DNA of 64,000 bases from Alphaproteobacteria bacterium (GCA_020632795.1 JACKEV010000006.1:1298501-1362500); one strand, 5' to 3'; shown: positions 1-10,714, counted from the first letter of the stretch. Notes: generated by a model from the letters alone, not told the origin. A program made the numbers and translations.

Positions 1-1724
<1,724 letters not shown>

Positions 1725-1728
<4 letters not shown>

Positions 1729-3014
1729 GAGCTTGCCATCCTGGGGGGCCCGAGCGGGCGCCCATCGGGGGAGAGGGGGAGGTCCGGAGCCTGGAACCGG
1801 CGCACAGCAGGCTGCATGTCCGGGCGCTCCAGGGCGGCGAGGAGGTCACTCATTCCGACGACCTGCTGGCCCGCGAGGGCGGCCGAGATGGACGCCTCAT
1901 TCAACAGATTCTTGAGGTCTGCGCCCGTGAACGCCGGAGTCCGGGCGGCGAGCGCAGCGAGGTCGACGTCTTCGCTGACGGGGACCTCGCGGACGAGCGT
2001 CGCGAGGATGGCCTCGCGGCCGGCCTCGTCCGGCGTGTCCACGTGCAGGACGCGGTCGATGCGCCCTGGCCGGATCAGCGCCGGGTCAAGCAGGTCCGGG
2101 CGGCTGGTCGTGGCCAGCACCGCGACGTTGAGGTCCGACCCCAGCGAATCGAGCTCGGTGAGGAGCTGCGCGAGGGTCTGCGCCCGCTCGTCGAGCACGC
2201 CGGTGTACTGCGTCCTCCGGCGCGCGATGGCGTCCACCTCGTCGATGAACACGACGCATGGCGCCTGTGCGCGGGCCCTCGCGAAGAGGTCTCGAAGCCG
2301 CTTCGCGCCGACCCCCACGAACAGCTCGACGACCCCCCCACCGGAGACCTCCAGCAGCGTCACACCCGCCTCGCGGGCCGTGGCGCGCGCCAGGAGCGTC
2401 TTGCCGGTGCCTGGAGCCCCCACCAGCAGGACCCCACGAGGGACTGTGCCCCCCAGGCGGGCGACCCGCGCGGGATCCTGGACGAGCTGCGCGATCTTGC
2501 GGAGCTGTTCCACCGCGTCCGCGGCCCCGCCAACGTCTGCGAACGAGGGCAGCCCGTCGCCCTTGGTGTAGACGCGGACGTTGGCCTTGTTCAGGTCGTT
2601 GAAGTTGACGGAGGACGAGCCCGCCATGTTCTTCACCACCGGGTAGAAGAAGAACAGCAGCGCGACGAGCAGGAGGACGGGGAGGCCCTTGTAGAAGGCC
2701 TGCGGCAGCTCGAGGGGGTCAGACGTCTCCTCAAACTCCGGCACCACGCCGTTCTCGGTCATCATCCAGAGCACATGGCTCTGGTCCTGCGGGCCGATGG
2801 TCCGGAAGGTGGTGCCGTTGTCGAGCCGCCCCCAAATCTCCTGTCCGTCCACGGTCGCAGCGTCCACCCGGCCGTTCTGCACCATCGCGACGAAGGTCGG
2901 ATAGGACATCTCACCCAGGCGAGAATGATCCTTGTTCCCGGCGACGACGAACGCCAGCAGGACGACGAACGCGAAGAACGCCCAGAACAGGATTTTTCGG
3001 ATGGGCAGCTTCAC
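1725..3014 (-). CDS. FtsH-like AAA+ ATPase lacking the peptidase M41 domain
   Basis: A 429-residue paralogue of the gene just downstream. It keeps the N-terminal transmembrane segment (about 9-25), the periplasmic domain, a second transmembrane segment (about 109-128), Walker A GAPGTGKT (199-206), Walker B VVFIDEVDA (about 253-261), the pore-type FVG motif and an RPGRIDR second region of homology. It ends soon after the AAA lid in a Pro/Arg-rich tail, with no HEXXH and no M41 domain. The GTG start (3014) follows tilS by about 50 bases and the stop overlaps ftsH as ATGA. A likely role is a proteolytically inactive subunit that mixes into, or adapts, the FtsH hexamer, as inactive FtsH homologues do in plastids; that is inference. 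It is not a frameshifted ftsH, because the full gene follows. Confidence 0.9.
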
Positions 3015-3030
3015 AGGTTCGACATCCGGC

Positions 3031-3049
3031 GGAGCCCTCCCTGGGCTCC
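3031..3049 (-). other. Intercistronic inverted repeat between tilS and the ftsH-like gene
   Basis: A perfect 7-bp stem (3031-3037 with 3043-3049) and 5-base loop lie in the 48-base tilS/ftsH-like gap. In the minus-strand transcript the purine-rich sequence AGGGAGGG spans the loop and the start of the 3' arm. There is no U-tract, so it is not a standard terminator. A minimal reading frame of four codons (ATG at 3026) ends in a TGA that overlaps the GTG start of the ftsH-like gene. It may affect translation or RNA processing; function unproven. Confidence 0.35.
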
Positions 3050-3062
3050 CTTCAATTGATTC

Positions 3063-4292
3063 CTATAGCGTAGCCACATAGGGACCACCAGCGGGCACCG
3101 AGGGCCCGGGGACACGTTCACACCGTACCCGGATCCCCCGGGCATCGGCCCCCCCCGGATGGGGAGGTCGGGTAGAGACACCGGGGACCCACCGCAGCGC
3201 CCCCACCTCGACGACCGGGTGGTAGGGGCGGAGGCTGCCCGGGACCCCCGACGCCCGCAGGGACTCAGCCAGCGGACGACCCTCCAGCCGCTCGCCGGGG
3301 GCCGGCGGGCGGACGGCCAGCGGGCGGTCCGCGTCGATGCGCCACAAGCCCCAGCGACCCTCGCGAAGGGTCTGCGGGCGAGGCCTAGGGGGCAGGCAGC
3401 GCAGCCGGTCGGGGTCGAGGGCCACCCACCAGCCGCCGGGCAGGTTGACCCGGGCGCCGACCTCCCGCAGGGCGAGGACGGCGTCGATCTGGGCGGCGGT
3501 GAGCCCGGCGTGTCCGCGCGCCTCGCGGACGAGGCTCAGGACCGCGCGGCGCTGGAGGGGCTCCGGGGCGGCCGCCCACGCCTCCCGCACGACGCCGTCG
3601 GGGGCCAGCAGCCTGGCGGCGAGCGCGTTGAGGAGCGCGTCGTCCATCGCGAGCAGCCGCGCCGAGCGAGCCAGGCCCGCGCCCGCGTTCTCCCGGATGG
3701 CCTCCAGCTCGGGCAGGACCCGATGGCGCAGCGCCCCCCGGGTGCCCTTGGTGTTGGAGGGGTCCTCCACCCAGCGCAGGCCGCGGGCTTCGACCCACGC
3801 CCGCAGCTCGGCCCGGGTGAACGGCAGCAGCGGCCGCACGAAGCGCCCCTGGACCGGCCGCATCGCGCCCAGGCCCCCCGCCCCGGAGCCCCGCATCAGC
3901 CGGTCGAGCACGGTCTCGGCCTGATCGTCGCGGTGGTGGGCCAGGGCGATGCGGGGCTGGGGGAGCGCCTGCATGGCCTCGACCCGCGCCGCGCGCGCCC
4001 GCGCCGCGACCCCGGGTCCAGGGGTCACCCCCAGCGCCTGCTGCACGCAGGGAAGGCCCAGGGCAAGGGCCTGGGCTTCAACGAAGCGGCACTCGGCAGC
4101 GGACTCCGGGCGCAGGCCGTGATCGAAGGTGACCACCGTGGGCCGGTGCCCCGCCTCGACGAGCAGGTGCATCAGCGCGGTGGAGTCCACCCCCCCGGAG
4201 ACCGCGACGGCGAGCTGCTCGGGCCCCAGCGCGTGGCCGAGACCGAGGCGGGCCCAGGCGTCCTGGAAGCGTCGCGAGAGGGGGGGTGCCAC
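3063..4292 (-). CDS. tilS: tRNA(Ile)-lysidine synthetase
   Basis: Modifies C34 of the tRNA(Ile) CAU anticodon to lysidine using ATP and lysine, so that AUA is read as isoleucine. The N-type ATP pyrophosphatase P-loop SGGVDS is at residues 32-37, followed by the typical HHRDDQAETVL and LRHRVLPEL stretches and a C-terminal substrate-binding region. I chose the GTG at 4292 (409 residues). A longer frame to the ATG at 4382 exists, but its extra 30 Arg/Ala-rich residues overlap the end of the upstream gene and look non-native. The gene is followed by the ftsH pair, a conserved linkage. Confidence 0.93.
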   Translation of the reverse strand: MAPPLSRRFQDAWARLGLGHALGPEQLAVAVSGGVDSTALMHLLVEAGHRPTVVTFDHGLRPESAAECRFVEAQALALGLPCVQQALGVTPGPGVAARARAARVEAMQALPQPRIALAHHRDDQAETVLDRLMRGSGAGGLGAMRPVQGRFVRPLLPFTRAELRAWVEARGLRWVEDPSNTKGTRGALRHRVLPELEAIRENAGAGLARSARLLAMDDALLNALAARLLAPDGVVREAWAAAPEPLQRRAVLSLVREARGHAGLTAAQIDAVLALREVGARVNLPGGWWVALDPDRLRCLPPRPRPQTLREGRWGLWRIDADRPLAVRPPAPGERLEGRPLAESLRASGVPGSLRPYHPVVEVGALRWVPGVSTRPPHPGGADARGIRVRCERVPGPSVPAGGPYVATL

Positions 4293-4323
4293 ACACCTGG
4301 GATGCGCACGGCGGGCGCCTGCG

Positions 4324-4875
4324 TCAAGCGCCCCCCGCCGCGCGGCTGGCCGCTGCCAGGGCCTCCGTAAGGTCGTCGTCATGGGCTCTGCAGCGGTGGG
4401 CGTGTCCGCAGCGCCGGCAGCGGTACAGGATCCGCGTCTCGCCTGCTGTGATCTCGATGCCCACGGGATCCATGAGACCGCCGCAGCGCGCCGCCCGGTC
4501 CCCGGGCACCACGTCGACGTGCAGGGAGCGCAGGCATCGGGGGCAGTGATCCCGCACCCGCGCCCCGCCCGGAGGGACCGAGGCGCCGCAGTGGCCGCAC
4601 ACGAAGGCCTCGTCCACCCGGACGGTGTTTCGGCGCACCTGGGCGGCCTCGGCGCGCCCCAGGGCGTGCCGGAGCAGGCGCTTGGCGGGCCACCCCTCGG
4701 CCTCCTCAGGCAGCGCCACCCCGCGCAGACGCGCCGCCTCGACCACCGCGACGCGCAGCGCAGGCGCCCCGGCGTCCAGCTCGGCCGCCGCCGCCTTGAG
4801 GCCCCGGCGCCCCTGAGCGGCCAGGGCCAGCAGCGCCTCGATCCGGTCCGGTGCTGTCGACTCCACGGCCAGCAT
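4324..4875 (-). CDS. RNHCP zinc-ribbon domain protein
   Basis: A 183-residue protein. The C-terminal half (about 88-165) matches the RNHCP family pattern: CGHC, then RDHCPRCLRSLHVD, PGDRAA, CGG and a final CRRCG, which give paired cysteines for zinc. The first 85 residues are Ala/Arg/Glu-rich and helical, perhaps an added module. The biochemical role of RNHCP proteins is, as far as I know, undetermined. The gene starts 35 bases from the divergent HEAT-cyclophilin gene and lies upstream of tilS in the same direction. Confidence 0.85.
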   Translation of the reverse strand: MLAVESTAPDRIEALLALAAQGRRGLKAAAAELDAGAPALRVAVVEAARLRGVALPEEAEGWPAKRLLRHALGRAEAAQVRRNTVRVDEAFVCGHCGASVPPGGARVRDHCPRCLRSLHVDVVPGDRAARCGGLMDPVGIEITAGETRILYRCRRCGHAHRCRAHDDDLTEALAAASRAAGGA

Positions 4876-4910
4876 AGTATTCAGGAACCGAGCCCTCTGC
4901 GGAGACCTCC

Positions 4911-6830
4911 ATGTCGACCCTGGCGCTGCTCGTCGCGCTCGCCTCCCCCATCCACGCCGCGCCCTCTGTGGAGGACGCCCAGGCCATCTGGCTGATCGAG
5001 GCCCAGCGCCTGCCGCCCATCGCGCTCACGGACTTCGCCACCCGCGAAGACCCCGAGGTGCGCGCCCGCGCCGCGCTGGCCCTGGGTCGCCTGCGCCACG
5101 CCGACGCGCTGCCCCTGCTCCGCCCCCTGGCCGAAGATGCGGACGCCACCGTGCGCGCCAACGCCGCCTTCGCCCTGGGCCTCACCCCGGAGGGCGCCGC
5201 GGTGGCCGTGGAGCGCCTGGCCGTGGAGGAGGACGCGGCGGTGCGCGCCCGGCTGTTCGACGCCCTCGGTCTCCAAGCCAGCGCCGACCACCTCAACCTG
5301 CTGCGGCGGGGGCTGGACGAGGCCCCCGAGGCCGCCCGCGCCGCGGCGGTGGCCCTGGGGCGCCACGGCATGGCCAAGGTCGAGGGCGTCGACGCGCCGG
5401 CGATCACCGACGCGCTGGCCGCGCAGCTCCGCCGGTTCTCCCCTGCCCCGCGCCGGGCGGCGGCCTTCGCCCTGGCCCGCATCGGGGCGGTGGCGTTGTC
5501 CCCGGCGACCGCCGCCGCGCTCTCCAAGCAGGTCCGCACCGACCACGACCCGGTGGTGCGGGCCTTCCTGGTGCGCGCGCTCACTCCATCGACCTCGGTG
5601 GACGGCGCGGCGATGGTGGAGGCGGCCTGCAAGGACCTTGATCGGGGGGTGCGGGTGGCCTGCGCCCGCGCGCTGCCCAAGGTCGACCACCCCGATCCCC
5701 TCGCCCTGCTGGCGCCGCTGCTGAAGGACGGCGACCCGGGGGTGCGGGGCGCGGCCATCACCGCGGTCGGCGGTCTGGAGGGGGTCGACCACAACGCCGC
5801 GCTGGACCCGCTGCTGGCGGATCCCGACCCGCGGGTGGTGGCCCAGGCCATCTCCGCGCTGGCCGAGGCCAAGGCGGAGGTGTCGCTGCGCAACTACATG
5901 CGCCCCGACCAGCCCGAGGTGGTGCGGGTGGCGGCGGTCTCCGCCCTGGACGACGTCGGGCAGCTCACCCGGCTGGCCATCCGGGGCACCGAGCCGGTCA
6001 TCCGCACCGCGGCTGCGGGCCGCCTGCTCTCGCTGGAGCCCACGCTCGCCGACGCTCTGGAGCTGCTCACCGCCTCGGACGACAAGGTCGCCGCGGTCGG
6101 GGCGAGCCTGATCGCCGACAAGCCCGATCCCGCCGCGCTCAACGCCCTGCTGTCCCTGGCGCGGGGCAGCCAGGACACCGACGTGCTGGTCGAGTCCCTG
6201 CGGGCGTTGGCGGCCGTGGTGCCGCTGGTCCGGGAGCGGGACCGCCCCACCGACGCGCTCTCGGTCCTGGTCACCCGCGCCGAGCTGCACCCCGACGCCC
6301 CGGTGCGCGCCCAGGCTGCGGCGCTGGCGGCGCTGCTGGGCCTGACGCCCCCCGAGCCCATCCACCGGCCGCCGGTGCTGCCCCAGCTCTCCGAGGTCGA
6401 GCGCATCGTGAGCGCGCGCATCTTCACCGACGTCGGGGAGGTCCGGGTGGCGCTCCGGCCCGACGTGGCGCCCTACACGGTCTGGAACTTCGCCCGGCTG
6501 GCCGAGACCGACTACTTCGACGGGCTCCGGTTCCACCGGGTGGTCCCTGACTTCGTGGTGCAGGACGGCTGCCCCCGCGGCGACGGCTGGGGCGGCCCCG
6601 GCTACGCCATCCCCGACGAGCTGTCCTGGCTGCCCTACGACGAGGGCACCCTGGGCATGGCGCTGTCCGGCCCGGATACGGGGGGCTCGCAGTGGTTCCT
6701 GACCCTCTCGCCCCAGCCTCACCTCGACGCCGGCTACACGGTGTTCGGGCAGCTCACCGCGGGCAGGGCGGTGCTCGATCAGGTGCAGCCGGGCACGGTG
6801 ATCCGGGACATCGTCATCGAGCGGATCTGA
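4911..6830 (+). CDS. HEAT-repeat protein with C-terminal cyclophilin-type peptidyl-prolyl isomerase
   Basis: 639 residues. A short N-terminal hydrophobic segment ending near AHA suggests export to the periplasm. Residues about 35-480 are HEAT-like helical repeats (recurring VRARAA, VRAxAA, ALG patterns), a protein-binding solenoid. From about residue 503 there is a cyclophilin domain containing FHRVVPDFVVQDG and GSQWFLTLS, which cover the catalytic Arg and Phe and the Gln/Phe pair. The position of the cyclosporin-contact Trp is changed, as in many bacterial cyclophilins. It could be a scaffolded periplasmic folding factor; the substrate is unknown. Its stop lies one base from the stop of the convergent gene. 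Confidence 0.9.
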   Translation: MSTLALLVALASPIHAAPSVEDAQAIWLIEAQRLPPIALTDFATREDPEVRARAALALGRLRHADALPLLRPLAEDADATVRANAAFALGLTPEGAAVAVERLAVEEDAAVRARLFDALGLQASADHLNLLRRGLDEAPEAARAAAVALGRHGMAKVEGVDAPAITDALAAQLRRFSPAPRRAAAFALARIGAVALSPATAAALSKQVRTDHDPVVRAFLVRALTPSTSVDGAAMVEAACKDLDRGVRVACARALPKVDHPDPLALLAPLLKDGDPGVRGAAITAVGGLEGVDHNAALDPLLADPDPRVVAQAISALAEAKAEVSLRNYMRPDQPEVVRVAAVSALDDVGQLTRLAIRGTEPVIRTAAAGRLLSLEPTLADALELLTASDDKVAAVGASLIADKPDPAALNALLSLARGSQDTDVLVESLRALAAVVPLVRERDRPTDALSVLVTRAELHPDAPVRAQAAALAALLGLTPPEPIHRPPVLPQLSEVERIVSARIFTDVGEVRVALRPDVAPYTVWNFARLAETDYFDGLRFHRVVPDFVVQDGCPRGDGWGGPGYAIPDELSWLPYDEGTLGMALSGPDTGGSQWFLTLSPQPHLDAGYTVFGQLTAGRAVLDQVQPGTVIRDIVIERI

Positions 6831-6831
6831 G

Positions 6832-7620
6832 TCAGCGCTCCTGGAGGTCCCCGGCGTGCAGAGGGACCCAGTACTTGCCGCCGTCGACCAGGAGGGGGGC
6901 GTGGCTGAGCCGAACCCGGTCGCCGGCCTGCAGGGCGCAGCGTACCTTGGAGCGGGCGTTCCAGCCGTTGTCCCGGCGGGGATAGTCCTCGCGCACGTTC
7001 GCGCCCGCGCGCACGGTGTAGACCTCGCCCTGGCCGGCCTCGAAGGGGGCGCCCGCGTACCAGTAGCCCACCAGCGCGCCGCGCTCGCCGCCGCAGCGGC
7101 CCTCGACGGCCCCCCCAGGCTGCGCTGGCGCGGACCTGGCGGGGGGCTCGAGCGTCGCGGCAGGGGGCTCGGGCGTCGCGACCGGCGTGGCAGCAGGTTC
7201 AGGCGCCACCGCGGCGACCGCAGGGGGCTCCACCTCCGGAGTGGCCGGCTCAGCGGGCGGGGCGGGCGCATCCTGCACCACGGACGGCGGTTCGGGCGGA
7301 TCGCCCTTGGGCCACAGCGCGACCCCGACCCCAGCCAACGCGAGCAGGACCACGGCGGCCGCAGCCACGACCCGCCCGCCGCCAGGACGCGCGCCGACGG
7401 TCTCGATCAGCTCCGCGAGGTTGGGATCATCGGGGCGCTCGGCCGCCGCTGCGCGGGCGAGCTTGCCCAGCCGACCGGCGTCGTGGGCCTGCTGGACCAC
7501 CTCGAACCAGGTCCCGCCGCCCACCCCGGCGGCCCGCCCCAGGCGGGCGGCGTCGGACGCCGGAAAGCGCCGCTCGAAGAACGCGGTCAGCTCGGACAGC
7601 TCCTGGGGGGTCAGTCGCAT
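6832..7620 (-). CDS. Single-pass membrane protein with N-terminal EAD1-like helical domain and C-terminal SH3-like region
   Basis: 262 residues. Residues 1-75 resemble effector-associated domain 1 (EAD1), a bacterial death-like adaptor domain: a helical block with the spacing of 'F..R.. L..LAR..G ... W..V...A...GRL..L...A....P..PNL'. A transmembrane helix follows (about 83-103), then a Pro/Ala/Glu-rich linker (105-170) and a roughly 80-residue C-terminal domain with VYTVRAGANVRED and LQAGDRVRL, which looks like a bacterial SH3 fold. The N-terminus would be cytoplasmic and the SH3-like part periplasmic. The EAD1 assignment is by pattern only. The gene stands alone and is not next to a recognisable effector. 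Confidence 0.65.
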   Translation of the reverse strand: MRLTPQELSELTAFFERRFPASDAARLGRAAGVGGGTWFEVVQQAHDAGRLGKLARAAAAERPDDPNLAELIETVGARPGGGRVVAAAAVVLLALAGVGVALWPKGDPPEPPSVVQDAPAPPAEPATPEVEPPAVAAVAPEPAATPVATPEPPAATLEPPARSAPAQPGGAVEGRCGGERGALVGYWYAGAPFEAGQGEVYTVRAGANVREDYPRRDNGWNARSKVRCALQAGDRVRLSHAPLLVDGGKYWVPLHAGDLQER

Positions 7621-7694
7621 CCTGGAGAGCGTAGCCCGTTGGGACGCCCGGTCCCACGCTCCCCCTGCCCGGCGGACCGAATCGCAGTTAGTGG

Positions 7695-9779
7695 ATGGAC
7701 GTCATGCGACTGCTCTCCCGCCCTCTCCTGATCGCTGCGCTCTGGCTCGCCGGCTGCGCCCCGCGCGCCGGCACCCCACCGACGCCCCCACCGGACGCCC
7801 CTCTGGAAGGGCAGGACTACGCGCAGCTCGACCTGCTGCGTGCCTTCCCTGGCGGCCAGAAGGTCTACATCGAGGCGCGCATGCCCGACGGGGATCCGGC
7901 GATCTTCCTGGTGGACACCGGCGCGGGCGTGTCCGCGATCAGCCAGGGCCTGGCCGACCGCCTGTCCATCACCGGTCAGGACCTCGGCATGACCCTGCAT
8001 GGGCTGGGCGGCTCCGCGCCCTGGTACCAGGCCACCCTCCCCTTCGTGGACATCGGGGGGGTCATCGTCTCGGACGTCGAGGTCGCCGTCGCGGTCCCCG
8101 GCATGCCCGAGTTCGCCGGCTGGATCCCCATCGACGGCATCCTGGGCAACAACGTCTGGGGCTCCTTCGTGCTGGCCATCGACTACCCCGCCGACGTGCT
8201 GGAGGTGGGCCTCCCCGGCACCATCGAGATCCCTGCGGGCGCCCCCCGCATGGCCTTCGACGGCGCCCACATCACCATCCCGGTGGTCCTGCACGCCGGG
8301 GAGGCCGACATCGACCCCGTCGTGCGCTCGATCGTGCTCGAGCTGGACACCGGCGCCCGCGGCGTGCTGCTCTCCGGCCCCACCGGGGCCGGGCTGGAGT
8401 CGGTCTCCACCGAAGCCGAGGAGCCCATCCTCGGCCTCGGGGCGTCGGATCGGGTGCCCGTCTCGGCCTTCTACCGAAAGACCCGCCGCGTCCCCCTCCA
8501 GGCGGTCGAGCTGGGCGGTCAGCGCATCGAGGACCCCGGGCCGGCGACCTGGATGAACTACACCGACGCCACCCAGGACATCGGGCCGGTCGACATGCTG
8601 GGCCTCGCCGGCCACGAGCTGCTGGAGGACCACCGCGCGGTGCTGGACTACCCGGGCGGGCACTTCGCGCTCACCGACTCCATCCACCCCGCCCGCCAGA
8701 ACGACGGCCACCAGGTCCTGCTGGATCGGGAGCTGGCCTGCTGCGCGAAGGACGCCTCGCGCGGGCTGGTGCGCGCCCAATACCGCCTCGCGCTGGAGGA
8801 CTACGAGGGCGGCCTCAAGGATCTGGACGTCTACCTCAAGGCCGAGCCCGATGACCCCGAGGCCCGCGTCCTCCGCGCCCGGGTCCAGCGCATCATGGGC
8901 GACGTGGACGGCTACCTCGACGCGGCGACCGCCCTCACCCCCACCGCGCTGGTGGAGCAGGACGAGATCATCGCCGTGGTCAACAGCCTGGCCCTGGTCG
9001 GCCGGGTCGACGAAGCCCTGACGCTGGCCGAGGCCGCGATCGCCGAGCACCCCGACGACGGCGGGGCGCTGCTGGCCCTGGCGGACGCCCGCTACGCCGC
9101 AGGCGACTACGGCGGCGCCCGCGCCGCGCTCTCCAAGTCCGCCGAGGCCATCGAGAACCCCGACGCCCACCTCAAGCGGCGCGCGCGGGTGGCCCTGGCC
9201 GAGGGCGATCCCGCCGCCGCCCTGTCCAACCTGCGCCGACGCCTCTCGCTCTACCCCAGCGACGGCGACGCCCTGTGGTTCTACGCCATGCTGGTCAGCG
9301 CGCCCGAGCGCGGCGGGCTGGGCCTCTCCGACGCCATCGCCACCTTCCAGGCCGATCGGGATCGCGCCATGAGCCGCCTCCACCCCGAGGCCCGCCCGCT
9401 CGACTTCCTGGTGGCGGCCGATCGCCTGACCGGCGCGGCCGATCCCGCCACGATCGAGACGCTGCTGACCGAGGGGATCGGCCGGGACTGCGACGACATC
9501 GAGGAGGAGCCCTCCCGGAACAACTGCATGGCCTGGTACCAGAGCATGGCCGGGGACGCAGGCGACGCCGCGCTGGCCCTGATCCAGGGGGCCGTCGACG
9601 CTGAGCCCCACCGCTCCGACTTCCTCGACACCCTGGCGATGGTGTACCTCACCCGAGGCGAGCTGGCCGAGGCCGCCGACGCGGCCTTGGAGGCGGCCCG
9701 GATCACCCCCGACCGCTTCTACCACCTCTGGCAGGTCGAGCGGATCACGTCACTGGCCAACGCCTCCGGATCCGAGTAA
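7695..9779 (+). CDS. Lipoprotein with retropepsin-like aspartyl protease halves and TPR repeats
   Basis: 694 residues. A lipoprotein signal ends in LAGC (Cys21), so it is probably a cell-envelope protein; the ATG at 7704 is an alternative start. Two aspartyl-protease-type active-site motifs are present, FLVDTGAG (Asp74) and LELDTGAR (Asp218). Each sits in a beta-rich half with typical hydrophobic-hydrophobic-Gly turns (DGILGNN, MLGLAGHELL), giving a tandem single-chain arrangement like pepsin. From about residue 345 to the end there are alpha-helical tetratricopeptide-like repeats (ALAxxDARYAAGDYGGAR and similar). A periplasmic protease acting on docked partners is plausible; the substrate is unknown. 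Confidence 0.85.
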   Translation: MDVMRLLSRPLLIAALWLAGCAPRAGTPPTPPPDAPLEGQDYAQLDLLRAFPGGQKVYIEARMPDGDPAIFLVDTGAGVSAISQGLADRLSITGQDLGMTLHGLGGSAPWYQATLPFVDIGGVIVSDVEVAVAVPGMPEFAGWIPIDGILGNNVWGSFVLAIDYPADVLEVGLPGTIEIPAGAPRMAFDGAHITIPVVLHAGEADIDPVVRSIVLELDTGARGVLLSGPTGAGLESVSTEAEEPILGLGASDRVPVSAFYRKTRRVPLQAVELGGQRIEDPGPATWMNYTDATQDIGPVDMLGLAGHELLEDHRAVLDYPGGHFALTDSIHPARQNDGHQVLLDRELACCAKDASRGLVRAQYRLALEDYEGGLKDLDVYLKAEPDDPEARVLRARVQRIMGDVDGYLDAATALTPTALVEQDEIIAVVNSLALVGRVDEALTLAEAAIAEHPDDGGALLALADARYAAGDYGGARAALSKSAEAIENPDAHLKRRARVALAEGDPAAALSNLRRRLSLYPSDGDALWFYAMLVSAPERGGLGLSDAIATFQADRDRAMSRLHPEARPLDFLVAADRLTGAADPATIETLLTEGIGRDCDDIEEEPSRNNCMAWYQSMAGDAGDAALALIQGAVDAEPHRSDFLDTLAMVYLTRGELAEAADAALEAARITPDRFYHLWQVERITSLANASGSE

Positions 9780-9868
9780 ACCTGAAGCCGCACGGCCACC
9801 CTCGCGCCGGACCCATCATGGGTCCGCCACTCGCCCTCAAGACGGCGCCAGCCACCCGGAGATCCCCC

Positions 9869-10708
9869 ATGCGCGCATGCACGCGTCGGGCCATCATCAA
9901 CCTCCCCCTCCTGGTGATCCCGATCAGCGCGCTCGCAGCGGACGATTTTCCGCCTGCGCCCTCCGCTTCGACAGTCGTCTCCGTCTACGATGGCGACACG
10001 TTCACGCTGGCCACCGGCGACAAGGTGCGCGTGTCCGGGGTGAACACCCCGGAGCTTCGGCCCAGCGAGCCCTTCGGGATCGAGGCCCGCGAGGCCACCG
10101 CCGACTTCGTGCTCAACCAGGAGGTCGAGCTGATCTACGGATCGGTGGAGCGCGACAGCTACGGCCGGCTGCTCGCCTATGTGCGGGTGGACGGCGAGCC
10201 CCTGGAAGAGCACCTCATCGAGCTGGGGCTGGGTCACACCTTCCTCATCCCCCCGGTCGAGGTGGCCGACGTCGACGCCATGCTGGCCGCCCAGGTCCGC
10301 GCCCGCGAGGCCGGCCTCGGCATCTGGAGCACCGAGAGCTACCGCTCCACCCTCCACATGACCAGCTTCCACGCCAACGCCCCCGGCGAGGACACCCAGA
10401 ACGTCAACGGCGAGTACCTGCGGGTGTGCAACATCACCGCCGAGCCGGTGAACCTGGCGGGCTACACGGTCACCAACGTCGCGGGCGAGACCTTCACGCT
10501 GCCCGACATGGAGATCCCTGCCGGCCACACCTTCAAGCTGGTCTCCGGCAAGGGCGCACACCAGACCGACCCCGCCCATCAGCTCGAGGTCTACCTGGGC
10601 AGCGAGCGGCCCGTATGGAACAACGGCTTCGATCGCGCCACGATCCTCGATCCCGACGGAGAGGTCGTGGACACCCGCGAGCACAAGGTCAAGAAGCCGA
10701 CCCGCTGA
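9869..10708 (+). CDS. Secreted staphylococcal-nuclease-like protein with lamin-tail domain
   Basis: 279 residues from the ATG at 9869, which has GGAG eight bases upstream; a longer in-frame ATG at 9818 lacks such a site. A signal peptide ends near ALA-AD (residue 24). The nuclease domain (about 33-140) keeps the DGDT calcium region (41-44) and the three catalytic residues expected for the family: Arg54 (KVRVSG), Glu62 (NTPE) and Arg100 (DSYGRLLAY). Residues about 160-275 match a lamin-tail domain (EYLRVCNIT, VNLAGYTVTN, FTLPD, IPAGHTFKL). Probably an extracellular or periplasmic nuclease; the lamin-tail part may bind DNA or the cell surface. Confidence 0.9.
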   Translation: MRACTRRAIINLPLLVIPISALAADDFPPAPSASTVVSVYDGDTFTLATGDKVRVSGVNTPELRPSEPFGIEAREATADFVLNQEVELIYGSVERDSYGRLLAYVRVDGEPLEEHLIELGLGHTFLIPPVEVADVDAMLAAQVRAREAGLGIWSTESYRSTLHMTSFHANAPGEDTQNVNGEYLRVCNITAEPVNLAGYTVTNVAGETFTLPDMEIPAGHTFKLVSGKGAHQTDPAHQLEVYLGSERPVWNNGFDRATILDPDGEVVDTREHKVKKPTR

Positions 10709-10714
10709 AGACGC

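Noticed and set aside
4293..4382. N-terminal extension of tilS to the ATG at 4382
   Set aside because: Overlaps the upstream RNHCP gene by 59 bases and adds only Arg/Ala/Pro-rich residues not seen in TilS proteins.
4881..7271. Very long minus-strand open frame (796 residues) opposite the HEAT-cyclophilin gene
   Set aside because: Low-complexity His/Gly/Arg/Asp translation typical of an antisense shadow in high-GC DNA; the plus-strand gene has clear domains.
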